From Rickettsia typhi (GTDB lineage Bacteria > Pseudomonadota > Alphaproteobacteria > Rickettsiales > Deianiraeaceae): DNA of 33,976 nucleotides. Both the position numbers and the translations under genes were made by a program. This document shows positions 15,361 through 23,230 of the stretch, piece by piece (the stretch's first letter is position 1; every line of letters starts with the position of its first letter). The notes under the pieces were generated by a model. It made no database searches. It saw only the letters and a program-made list of their open reading frames with translations, and was not told the origin of the DNA. Where the stretch lies: positions 1 to 33,976 of the forward strand of contig CAMDBF010000009.1 in assembly GCA_945889175.1 (NCBI GenBank). The letters run 5' to 3'.

Positions 15361-17215
15361 TGGCAATGATGCTTGCTGGGGTAATGCCTTGAATTTGATG
15401 CAGGTCGGAGATTTTTTGTGGCTTTAATTTTTTTAATATTTCCTTAATTTCAGAGGAAATAGATTTTATATCATCAAAATTTATGTCCTGCGGTATAAGC
15501 ATGTCGCCCTCTTTGCGTAAAAAGCATATGTCCTGCTTTTGCCTATCAAGATAATTTGAATACTTTGCCTCGATATAAACCGCCTCCTTAACCTCTTGAC
15601 AAAAGGATTCTACCTTACCAGCAAAGATTTTTTCAATGCTTTCAAGTCCATAGTTTTTGTTAGATAAAATTTCAAAGCCCGTTCGCTTAACCCCATCCAT
15701 GGCAACAATAAAATTACTATCAATTGTTTTTAACTCGTTTGGACTAATTTTTTTAGAATTTAAGATAGATTTAAATTCGGATATCTGCCTTGTCTTTGAT
15801 TCAAAAGCGGCTTTGCGTGCATTTGAGCAAATATTTAATGCAATAATTTTAGGGGTCATTCTTTCATCTGCGTTATCTGCCCTTATCGAAAGCCTGTATT
15901 CCGATCTAGAGGTGAACATTCTGTAAGGCTCTTTAATGCCTTTAAAAATAAGGTCGTCAATCATTACACCAATGTAACTTTCGTCCCTGCCAGTAGTAAA
16001 TGTTTGACCTACCTCGCAAGCCTTAAGCCCAGCATTAAAGCCAGCAACAACACCCTGCCCGCCCGCCTCCTCATAGCCCGTGGTTCCGTTAATTTGACCT
16101 GCAAAATAAAGACCCTGAATCTTTTTCGTTTCCAGGGTACTTAAGAGCTCCTGCGGATTAACAAAATCGTATTCAATTGCATAGCCGTATTGCAAAATTT
16201 TAACATTTTCAAGCCCTTTGATACTACGCATGTATTCGTCCTGTATATCTGCAGGTAGTGATGTTGAAAGTCCGTTTGGATAGATAAGATTGCTATCCAG
16301 ACCCTCGGGTTCTAGGAATACTCTGTGATTTTCGTTTTCAAACCTTCTAATCTTGTCCTCAATTGACGGGCAGTATCTTGGACCCAAAGCTTTTATTTGA
16401 CCTGAAAGTGCAGGTGACCTATCCTTATTTTTAAGAATAATCTCCTTTGTTATGGAGTTTGTACTAGTCATATAGCAACAAATTTGCTCAGCAAAGGGCT
16501 TACCGTGTGCATATGAGAACATTTTTGGGTTTTCATCTCCAAATTGCTTTTCCAAAATATCAAGATTGATAGTGTTTTTGTCAAGCCTTGGGGGTGTGCC
16601 AGTTTTAAGTCTGCCAAGGTCAAAGTGGTATCTTGCCAAGGTTTGCGAGAGTCCGTAGCTAGGGTCTTCGTTTATTCTACCAGCAGGAATTCTAAGTTCA
16701 CCTTGCAAAATCATGCCAGATAAAAATGTACCTGTTGTTAGTACAATTGTTTTTGCTTTAATATTTAGTCCACTTTTGAGTTTAAGTATTTTAATATCTT
16801 CATTAAAATCTATATCCTCGCAGGAGTCAAAGATTATGTCAAGATTGTCATATTCTGACAAAAGTTGTTTAACTGCTTGCTTGTAAAGTTTTCGATCCGC
16901 CTGACATCTATAGCCCCAAACAGCATGACCTTTTTTTTGATTTAATACTTTAAAGTGAATCCCTGCCATGTCGGCAGCCTTACCCATTATACCGTCAAGA
17001 GCATCTATCTCTCTAACTATTGTTCCCTTGCCAATTCCACCAAAGGCAGGATTACATGACATTTCGCCAATGTTACTATCTTGTAGTGTGATTAGAGCAA
17101 CTTTTGATGATGGGGAATATTGTTTGCAGATTCTTGCTGCTGCTGTACAGGCTTCAATCCCAGCATGACCCGCACCTATTACTAAGGTACTGTAAATACA
17201 ATTTGCTATTGACAT
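15326..17215 (-). CDS. mnmG: tRNA uridine 5-carboxymethylaminomethyl modification enzyme MnmG (GidA)
   Basis: 629-residue FAD enzyme that, with MnmE, modifies U34 of tRNAs reading NNA/NNG codons. The FAD dinucleotide-binding motif GAGHAGIEA lies at the N-terminus. The family motif around SCNPAFGGIGKG is near 53, and GTPPRLD and EGLDSNLIYPNGLSTSLP follow in the middle. The FAD-binding segment YFAGQINGTTGYEEAGGQG is near 372, and the GidA-associated helical domain occupies the last 200 residues. Length and motifs are normal. rpsS lies 42 nt upstream on the same strand, so the two may be co-transcribed. Confidence 0.96.
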   Translation of the reverse strand: MSIANCIYSTLVIGAGHAGIEACTAAARICKQYSPSSKVALITLQDSNIGEMSCNPAFGGIGKGTIVREIDALDGIMGKAADMAGIHFKVLNQKKGHAVWGYRCQADRKLYKQAVKQLLSEYDNLDIIFDSCEDIDFNEDIKILKLKSGLNIKAKTIVLTTGTFLSGMILQGELRIPAGRINEDPSYGLSQTLARYHFDLGRLKTGTPPRLDKNTINLDILEKQFGDENPKMFSYAHGKPFAEQICCYMTSTNSITKEIILKNKDRSPALSGQIKALGPRYCPSIEDKIRRFENENHRVFLEPEGLDSNLIYPNGLSTSLPADIQDEYMRSIKGLENVKILQYGYAIEYDFVNPQELLSTLETKKIQGLYFAGQINGTTGYEEAGGQGVVAGFNAGLKACEVGQTFTTGRDESYIGVMIDDLIFKGIKEPYRMFTSRSEYRLSIRADNADERMTPKIIALNICSNARKAAFESKTRQISEFKSILNSKKISPNELKTIDSNFIVAMDGVKRTGFEILSNKNYGLESIEKIFAGKVESFCQEVKEAVYIEAKYSNYLDRQKQDICFLRKEGDMLIPQDINFDDIKSISSEIKEILKKLKPQKISDLHQIQGITPASIIAITVFLNSKVHL

Positions 17216-17257
17216 ATATATATTTACAAAGGATTAAAGAACTAGGCTATATAACTT

Positions 17258-17551
17258 TTAGCTAGCTTTTTTCTTAACTGTTGTGTTTTTTGAAACCACT
17301 TTTTTAGTGTGTTTTCTTGTAGGAGAGAACTCCCCTAGTTTTCTACCAACTTTTTGCTCATCAATTGATACAGGTATGTAAATTTTACCGTTATAGACTT
17401 CAATTGTCAAGCCAACAAAATCAGGGTATATTGTTGATGCTCTTGAACGAGTTTTAATACGAGGATTTTTACCGCTAGCTCTAGCTCTATTGATAGCTTT
17501 AATTAAAGCGTAGCTTACAAAAAAAGGCTTTTTTCTTGACCTGTTAGCCAT
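17258..17551 (-). CDS. rpsS: 30S ribosomal protein S19
   Basis: 97-residue S19, which contacts 16S rRNA in the 30S head near S13. The family core is visible: KKPFFVSYAL at the N-terminus, SRASTIYPDFVGLTIEVYNGK in the middle, then PVSIDEQKVGRKLGEFSPTRKH. The first residues (MANRSRKKPFF) differ from the common MPRSxKKGPF. The C-terminus has a Lys/Thr-rich extension of about 15 residues. rpsS is normally between rplB and rplV in the S10 operon; here it stands between mnmG and a divergent fad gene with no other ribosomal gene near. Confidence 0.95.
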   Translation of the reverse strand: MANRSRKKPFFVSYALIKAINRARASGKNPRIKTRSRASTIYPDFVGLTIEVYNGKIYIPVSIDEQKVGRKLGEFSPTRKHTKKVVSKNTTVKKKAS

Positions 17552-17777
17552 AAGTTAAAATAAACTTGAAATTATTATATATATTTACGCCTAAGCTTAT
17601 TCGTTTAGACAGACTTAGATTATCTATATCTCTTTTGCTTTTGTCAAACTTTTTGTCAAATTTTTATTAAATACAAATCATAAGGTTATTTATTTTTACC
17701 TGAGTAAAAAAATCTACCCCGATCTCAAAAATCAATTCCCATTGCAACCATGCCCTAAGCTAAGCTTTAAAATATCC

Positions 17778-17806
17778 TTGCAAATATTGTAAAAAAATGA
17801 TATTAT
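17778..17806 (+). promoter_or_regulatory. Sigma70-type promoter of the fad gene
   Basis: TTGCAA (17778-17783), 17-nt spacer, TATTAT (17801-17806), giving a leader of about 43 nt to ATG 17856. It is the only strong signal I see in the 304-bp gap 17552-17855 between the divergent rpsS and fad genes. Confidence 0.6.
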
Positions 17807-17855
17807 GCTAAAAACAAATTTGTTGTTTATTAGCTATTTTTATCTTTAACTGACG

Positions 17856-19937
17856 ATGCAAGCTACAAACTTTACCCAATACCATATAAAGAATGTAAAT
17901 TTAACACATACTTCAATCTTTCAAAAAATAATTCAGGATAAAATTATCATAAAGATATTAATTGACCAAGCTAATTCAAAGGTCAACACCCTAGCAGCAC
18001 CAGTGCTTGAAGAGCTGGAATTAATTATAAAACATATTGACGGCGAAATAAACAAAGGCATAAATATCTCTTTGCTGGCTTTTGCATCTGTAAAGCAGGA
18101 GGTTTTTATTGCAGGGGCTGACATTAACGAAATTAAAAATATTACCACAAAACAGGATGCGATGCAAAAAGTGTTTCGCGGGCAGGATATTATTACAAAA
18201 ATCAGCAATTTAAAATGCAAAACAATAGCCTTAATTAACGGGGCTTGCATGGGTGGAGGGCTTGAACTTGCTCTTGCCTGTAATTATCGTGTTGCAAGCG
18301 ATTCTGGTAAAACAAAACTTGCCCTACCCGAGGTAAATCTTGGCATTATTCCAGGTTTTGGTGGCTGCGTAAGATTGCCAAGATTAATAGGGCTTATAAA
18401 TGCCTCGCAAATGATATTAAGCGGAGCCCCTGTTGACTGTAAGAAGGCATTAAAGCAAGGTCTTGTGGATGATGTGTTTCCTGCATTTGCTTTTAGCGAG
18501 TTTTGTGATAAATATTTAGAGAAAATTGTTAATAATCAAATAAACATTAAACGCAAATCCTTTGTAGCAGAATTTATATTTAAAATATTTATTTTAAGAG
18601 CGGCAAAGAAAAATGTTCTAAAACTTACAAAAGGATTTTACCCCGCCCCCCTTAAGGCAATCGAAGTATTAGGGCAAACATACCATCCGCTCTGCAGTAC
18701 AAAATGTGCTCTTAAAACTGAGCTAAAAGCTTTTTGCGAGCTGTGCATTGGCGATGTATCTAAGAATCTTATAGATGTATTTTTTAAGATCGAATCCCTT
18801 AAAAAAGATACATTTAGTATAAATCAAGATGTTAAGCCTCTTGAAATTCAAGAGTCTGCCGTTTTAGGTGCCGGTGTTATGGGCGGTGGAATAGCTTGGC
18901 TTTTGACAACTTTAAACAAGCCTGTTAAAATGAAGGATGTAAATCTAAAAGCAATAGGTCTTGGCTTTACACAAATTGCAAACAACTACAAGGCAATGAT
19001 AAAAAAGAAAAAACTAAAACCACAAGAACTGAATCAAAAATACAACCTAGTAACCTTTGCAACTGAGAGCTCTGCTCTTGTTAATTCTAACTTAATAATT
19101 GAGGCAATAGTTGAGGACATTACAGTTAAGCAAAAGGTTTTAAGTGAGGTGGAGGCTTTTGTAAGTAAGGATTGTATCATGGCAACAAATACTTCATCTT
19201 TGCTTGTAAGCGAGATAGCCAAAGGCTTAAGTCATAAAGATAGATTTGTTGGAATGCACTTTTTCAATCCAGTCAACAAAATGCCACTTGTTGAGGTTGT
19301 AAAAACAAAGGACACAAGTGACACTACGGTTCAAACAATTGTTAGCCTTGCAAGAGCAGCTGGCAAAATGCCAATTGTTGTTGGTGATTGTGCTGGATTT
19401 GTTGTAAATCGTATTTTAATGCTTTACATGAACGAGGCACTTAAAACTCTTGAGCAAAATTTAAATCTTGAAGAAATCGATAACATTTTTACCGATTTTG
19501 GCATGCCGATGGGACCTTTTACTCTGGCAGATGAGGTGGGTCTTGATGTTTGTTACAAAGTAGCACAAAATTTACACCTTTCTTTTGGAGCAAGAGCAAA
19601 ACCATCGCCAATACTCGAAAAACTTTACAAAGAGCATCACTTGCTAGGTAAAAAAGGTGAGTCTGGATTTTACGACTACAAAAATGGTGTTAAACTTGGA
19701 GTTAGTAAAATGACTGAGTCTATCCTGCGTGCTCACGGAAGTAAAAGACAAGAAATTGACACTGTGAAAATTTTAAACTCCTGCCTTAAAATTGCAATAG
19801 AAGAGGCAAAATTAATTAAAAACGAAGGCATGGTGACAAACGAAGACCATATCGATATAGCCATGATAATGGGCACTGGCTTTCCGGCTTTTAGAGGGGG
19901 GCTTGTTAGCTATGCAAAACAAAATGGATTATGGTAG
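17856..19937 (+). CDS. Bifunctional enoyl-CoA hydratase / 3-hydroxyacyl-CoA dehydrogenase (FadB/FadJ type)
   Basis: 693-residue trifunctional-type beta-oxidation enzyme. The N-terminal crotonase domain (about 1-215) has the oxyanion-hole segment FIAGADINEI, NGACMGGGLELALACNYR and LPEVNLGIIPGFGG with the two expected Glu residues. The dehydrogenase domain (about 325-510) has the NAD loop VLGAGVMGGGIAW and MHFFNPVNKMPLVEVV. The C-terminal repeats are near 515-610 and 640-693. It hydrates enoyl-CoA and oxidises the 3-hydroxyacyl-CoA. It ends at YAKQNGLW, about 20-30 residues before the usual end of these proteins, so the last helix is missing. No thiolase (fadA) is adjacent. Confidence 0.93.
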   Translation: MQATNFTQYHIKNVNLTHTSIFQKIIQDKIIIKILIDQANSKVNTLAAPVLEELELIIKHIDGEINKGINISLLAFASVKQEVFIAGADINEIKNITTKQDAMQKVFRGQDIITKISNLKCKTIALINGACMGGGLELALACNYRVASDSGKTKLALPEVNLGIIPGFGGCVRLPRLIGLINASQMILSGAPVDCKKALKQGLVDDVFPAFAFSEFCDKYLEKIVNNQINIKRKSFVAEFIFKIFILRAAKKNVLKLTKGFYPAPLKAIEVLGQTYHPLCSTKCALKTELKAFCELCIGDVSKNLIDVFFKIESLKKDTFSINQDVKPLEIQESAVLGAGVMGGGIAWLLTTLNKPVKMKDVNLKAIGLGFTQIANNYKAMIKKKKLKPQELNQKYNLVTFATESSALVNSNLIIEAIVEDITVKQKVLSEVEAFVSKDCIMATNTSSLLVSEIAKGLSHKDRFVGMHFFNPVNKMPLVEVVKTKDTSDTTVQTIVSLARAAGKMPIVVGDCAGFVVNRILMLYMNEALKTLEQNLNLEEIDNIFTDFGMPMGPFTLADEVGLDVCYKVAQNLHLSFGARAKPSPILEKLYKEHHLLGKKGESGFYDYKNGVKLGVSKMTESILRAHGSKRQEIDTVKILNSCLKIAIEEAKLIKNEGMVTNEDHIDIAMIMGTGFPAFRGGLVSYAKQNGLW

Positions 19938-20005
19938 CATGTAGAGATAAGGATCTGCGAACAACTGTAGCAAATTTTACTTAATAACCTCAAGAAAGAT
20001 TAAAC

Positions 20006-20034
20006 TTGATTTTTTATTAAATGCCATATATAAT
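20006..20034 (+). promoter_or_regulatory. Sigma70-type promoter of the MAPEG gene
   Basis: TTGATT (20006-20011), 17-nt spacer, perfect TATAAT (20029-20034), about 40 nt before ATG 20076. Confidence 0.6.
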
Positions 20035-20075
20035 TTAGCATGTAATAAAAGCATTTTCTTTAATCTTTAATCAAC

Positions 20076-20495
20076 ATGGTTACATCTTTCTATGTTGGGG
20101 TTTTTACCCTATTTTTTGTATTTTTATCACTAAGAGTAATTAAGGGTAGAAGAAAATATAAGATTGCCTTAAGTGATGGAAATAATGACAAGCTGACACA
20201 ATTAATTCGTTCGCATGCAAATTTTATTGAATACACTCCATTGTTCTTAATGGAACTTTATTGCCTTGAAAATACCATTAAAAACTATCATTTTATAATT
20301 CATATTTTTGCTATAATATTTTTTATAGGTAGACTTATCCATGCTCACGGCTTGTCAAATGTGGAAAAATATGAACAAGGTATATTAAAATCAGGAGCCA
20401 AACTAAGAGTTATTGGAATGAAAATAACTTTTGCAACATTAATTACAATGGCATGTATTTTAATTACAAGATTCGTCTTAGATTTGTTATCGTAA
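20076..20495 (+). CDS. MAPEG-family membrane protein
   Basis: 139 residues with four hydrophobic segments (about 4-21, 50-60, 73-88 and 115-136). The family hallmark RSHANFIEYTPL has R45, N49 and E52 in the expected spacing, and GRLIHAHG follows in the third segment. MAPEG proteins are inner-membrane, glutathione-dependent peroxidases or transferases related to microsomal GST; the bacterial members' substrates are mostly unknown. It is followed by a convergent cupin gene. Confidence 0.85.
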   Translation: MVTSFYVGVFTLFFVFLSLRVIKGRRKYKIALSDGNNDKLTQLIRSHANFIEYTPLFLMELYCLENTIKNYHFIIHIFAIIFFIGRLIHAHGLSNVEKYEQGILKSGAKLRVIGMKITFATLITMACILITRFVLDLLS

Positions 20496-20531
20496 AAATA
20501 GATATCTAGCTGTCATCATTTACAATCCAAA

Positions 20532-21374
20532 TTAATTTTTACCCTTGCGACCGTAATCATCGTCAATTCTTACAATATCATCCTCGCCAAAGTAAGAGCC
20601 AGTTTGTACTTCAGCTATCTCTATGTTTGTATCAGTATTGTTTTCAAGCCTGTGCTGAGACAATACTGGTATGTAAATAAATTCACCCTCTTGCATCTGC
20701 CTTACTTCGCCGTCAAGATAAACCGTTGCAACACCCTTTGTAACAACCCAAAGCTCACGCCTTTTAAAATGGTACTGAAGGGATAGTCGTGATTTTGGAT
20801 AAACAGTAATTCGCTTAAGCTTAAAATGCTCATCGTATAAATTTTCAAAACTACCCCAAGGTCTGTATGTGGTTCTTTTTGCTGAATGCAAAATTATTCT
20901 TTCGATAAAGTTATCCTTATCGGTATTAGCGTAAAAACAATCAGTATTATATAAGCTATTCAACTGAAAAGAATGAGAATAATTTGTTATTTTTTTAGCC
21001 GCCTCATCACAAGAGATTAACTGTTTATTTATCACAAAAGCCAATGGATTTTGACTTGCATCATTAGAGCAAACAACCCTAATGGCAAAATCCTTAGAGG
21101 CTCCTATTGCAAGATGGTAATCGAAGGTTGCAAAAACTGAAGATTTAAAGACTAATATGTAATCACAATCATTCTTAGTATATATTGCATCAAGTTCAGC
21201 CTTTACATCTTTAATTGCAAGGCATGTTGTAAAAGAAGCAATTCCATTATCGCTGAGGCTTTGTCTTAAAGATTTTTGCATGAGGCTAAACTTATATTCA
21301 TCAATTTGACACTTGTCAGCATCCAAATCGTCAATAAGCAAAGAGGAAATTTTTTTTTGCATTTCGTTAATCAT
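20532..21374 (-). CDS. Cupin protein with ManC-type mannose-6-phosphate isomerase domain and an unrecognised N-terminus
   Basis: 280 residues. From about 168 on it matches the C-terminal type II mannose-6-phosphate isomerase/cupin domain: RPWGSFENLYDE, KRITVYPKSRLSLQYHFKRRE, YIPVLSQHRLENN, AEVQTGSYFGEDDIVRIDDDYGR. In ManC/AlgA this follows a GDP-mannose pyrophosphorylase domain. Here the N-terminal 160 residues contain no GGxGTRLWPLSR or other nucleotidyltransferase motif and resemble nothing I know. It may act on mannose-6-phosphate or a related sugar phosphate for surface polysaccharide. It sits 12 nt downstream of efp on the same strand. Confidence 0.75.
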   Translation of the reverse strand: MINEMQKKISSLLIDDLDADKCQIDEYKFSLMQKSLRQSLSDNGIASFTTCLAIKDVKAELDAIYTKNDCDYILVFKSSVFATFDYHLAIGASKDFAIRVVCSNDASQNPLAFVINKQLISCDEAAKKITNYSHSFQLNSLYNTDCFYANTDKDNFIERIILHSAKRTTYRPWGSFENLYDEHFKLKRITVYPKSRLSLQYHFKRRELWVVTKGVATVYLDGEVRQMQEGEFIYIPVLSQHRLENNTDTNIEIAEVQTGSYFGEDDIVRIDDDYGRKGKN

Positions 21375-21386
21375 AAAAAATGTTTA

Positions 21387-21950
21387 CTACACTCTACTGT
21401 CGTATTCCATTGTTTCAGTGTTCACAAGTATCTCCTCGCCGTCTTTAACAAAAGGAGGAACAAGGATTTTTACCCCATTTTCAAGAATTGCAGGCTTAAA
21501 AGACATTGTAACCGTTTGCCCTCTAAGGTAGGGGTCGGTGCTTGCAACTTTTGCTTTTAATTTTGATGGTAAGATTACATTTACAGGGTCGTCACCTATG
21601 CACTCAACTAAAAGTTCCATTCCGTCATGCAAAAACTTCTCTCTATCATCTTCAAACAAAGCAAGTGATATAGCCCATTGCTCAGATGTATCGAGCTCCA
21701 TAAATTCAAAACTATCGCCGTCCTGATACATGTACTGCATCTTTTTAATTTCAACATATAGCCTATCAACGGTTTCGTCAGATCTAAATCTGTGGTTTTT
21801 TTTGGTTCCTTGATTAATCTCTTTAAGCTCAACCTGCATAAAGGCACCACCTTTACCTGGTTTAACATGCATTGTTTTTAAAACTCTATATCTACCACCT
21901 TCAAAAGCAATAATATTACCAAGTCTAAGGTCTATAGCCGAAACTGACAT
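21387..21950 (-). CDS. efp: Elongation factor P
   Basis: 187-residue EF-P, which rescues ribosomes stalled at polyproline. It has the KOW-like domain I with the modified-lysine loop KPGKGGAF (K33), a central OB domain and C-terminal OB domain (VTMSFKPAILENGVKILVPPFVKDGEEILV). K33 is the position of the beta-lysyl or other modification in proteins of this type; no epmA/epmB is in this window. Length is normal. Confidence 0.96.
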   Translation of the reverse strand: MSVSAIDLRLGNIIAFEGGRYRVLKTMHVKPGKGGAFMQVELKEINQGTKKNHRFRSDETVDRLYVEIKKMQYMYQDGDSFEFMELDTSEQWAISLALFEDDREKFLHDGMELLVECIGDDPVNVILPSKLKAKVASTDPYLRGQTVTMSFKPAILENGVKILVPPFVKDGEEILVNTETMEYDSRV

Positions 21951-21984
21951 AAAAAAAATTTACTAAATTTATACAAAATTAATA

Positions 21985-22938
21985 TTAAGCAAGAATTGCT
22001 TTTAAGGCTTCCTCAAGAGATTTTACCGCCAATATTGAGCTTGCAAACATTGCTTTTTCGCCCTCATCAAGCTCCACCTCTATAATAGATTCAACACCAT
22101 TTGAGCCTATTTTACAGGGTACACCAGCATATAAGTCTTTAACGCCATACTCACCGTTTAACTTTGCTGCACAAGGAAGAATCTTTTTTTGATTCAGCAA
22201 GTAAGACTCAGCCATTATAACAGCACTTTCAGCTGGCGAGTAAAAAGCGGAGCCATTACCTAAAAGAGATACTATCTCAGCACCACCTTCACGGGTTCTT
22301 TTGATAATTGCCTCAACCTTATCCTGAGTAATTAAGCCTTTTTTAATAAACTGACTTAAAGGCACACCTGCAATATTGGTGCAGGATAACATTGGAACCA
22401 TGGTATCACCATGTCCACCAAGTACAAAAGAGGATATATCGCCTGCAAATACATTTAAGGCATCAGCCAAAAAGCACTTAAACCTTGCAGTATCAAGCAC
22501 CCCAGCCATTCCAACAACTTTTTTAGCATCAATACCACTTACATCCTGAAAATGTTTAACTATAATATCTAGTGGATTTGTTATAACAATTACAAAAGAG
22601 TTTGGCGAGTATTTTTTTACATTTTCAGCAACACTAGCAATAATGCTCGCATTGGTTTTAAGTAGATCATCCCTTGACATTCCGGGTTTTCTTGGAATTC
22701 CAGCCGTAATAATAATTACATCACTATTAGCTATGTCCTGATAATTTGACGTACCAATTAAGCTACCACCATTACCAAAGATTGAGCCAGATTGTCTTAT
22801 ATCAAGAGCCTTACCCTTTGCAGTACCCTCGTTTATATCAAATAGAACAATTTCGTTGCAATAGGTTTTGCGTGCCAAGATGTGAGCTAAGGAGCCGCCT
22901 ATGTTGCCAGCACCAATTAATGAGATTTTAAAAGACAT
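21985..22938 (-). CDS. mdh: Malate dehydrogenase
   Basis: 317-residue NAD-dependent malate dehydrogenase of the LDH-like group common in alphaproteobacteria. NAD loop GAGNIGG is at 9-15 and the coenzyme-choosing Asp is D34 (VLFDIN). The substrate loop IPRKPGMSRDDLL carries Arg83 in the position that marks malate over lactate specificity. D149-R152 (LDTAR) and catalytic H176 (GGHGD) are present. Role: TCA cycle oxidation of malate to oxaloacetate. It has its own promoter and stands 34 nt upstream of efp on the same strand. Confidence 0.95.
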   Translation of the reverse strand: MSFKISLIGAGNIGGSLAHILARKTYCNEIVLFDINEGTAKGKALDIRQSGSIFGNGGSLIGTSNYQDIANSDVIIITAGIPRKPGMSRDDLLKTNASIIASVAENVKKYSPNSFVIVITNPLDIIVKHFQDVSGIDAKKVVGMAGVLDTARFKCFLADALNVFAGDISSFVLGGHGDTMVPMLSCTNIAGVPLSQFIKKGLITQDKVEAIIKRTREGGAEIVSLLGNGSAFYSPAESAVIMAESYLLNQKKILPCAAKLNGEYGVKDLYAGVPCKIGSNGVESIIEVELDEGEKAMFASSILAVKSLEEALKAILA

Positions 22939-22986
22939 AAAACACGGAATAATACTTTAAATAGCAAAATAGCAAAACATTTAGAT

Positions 22987-23015
22987 ATAATACTTTATAT
23001 CTTAAAAGCTAGCAA
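22987..23015 (-). promoter_or_regulatory. Sigma70-type promoter of mdh
   Basis: Read on the minus strand: TTGCTA (23015-23010), 17-nt spacer, TATTAT (22992-22987). The start codon of mdh is about 42 nt beyond the expected transcription start. Confidence 0.5.
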
Positions 23016-23115
23016 TAATTTAGTAAAGTATTTTTTTAATTGATTTTTAAGTAAAAACTGATAGACTAAAAGCAAGTATTTCTATCCACCCTTTTACTTA
23101 AAGCCTGCACTGCAT

Positions 23116-23151
23116 TTAAAAGTGTTTTTATCGCAATAAAAATACTCTTAA
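23116..23151. repeat. 36-nt inverted repeat between mdh and rnj
   Basis: The left arm 23116-23131 (TTAAAAGTGTTTTTAT) and right arm 23136-23151 (ATAAAAATACTCTTAA) pair over 16 positions with one mismatch and one G-T wobble, around a CGCA loop. It lies about 80 nt upstream of rnj, beyond the mdh promoter. It could be a dyad operator or an RNA hairpin in the rnj leader. Confidence 0.7.
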
Positions 23152-23230
23152 ATTCATTCACAGATTTTAAGATAATTGTTTATTAATGTAGCTTTAGCTA
23201 TTAATTTTTTGTTAATTTGTATTTATTATA

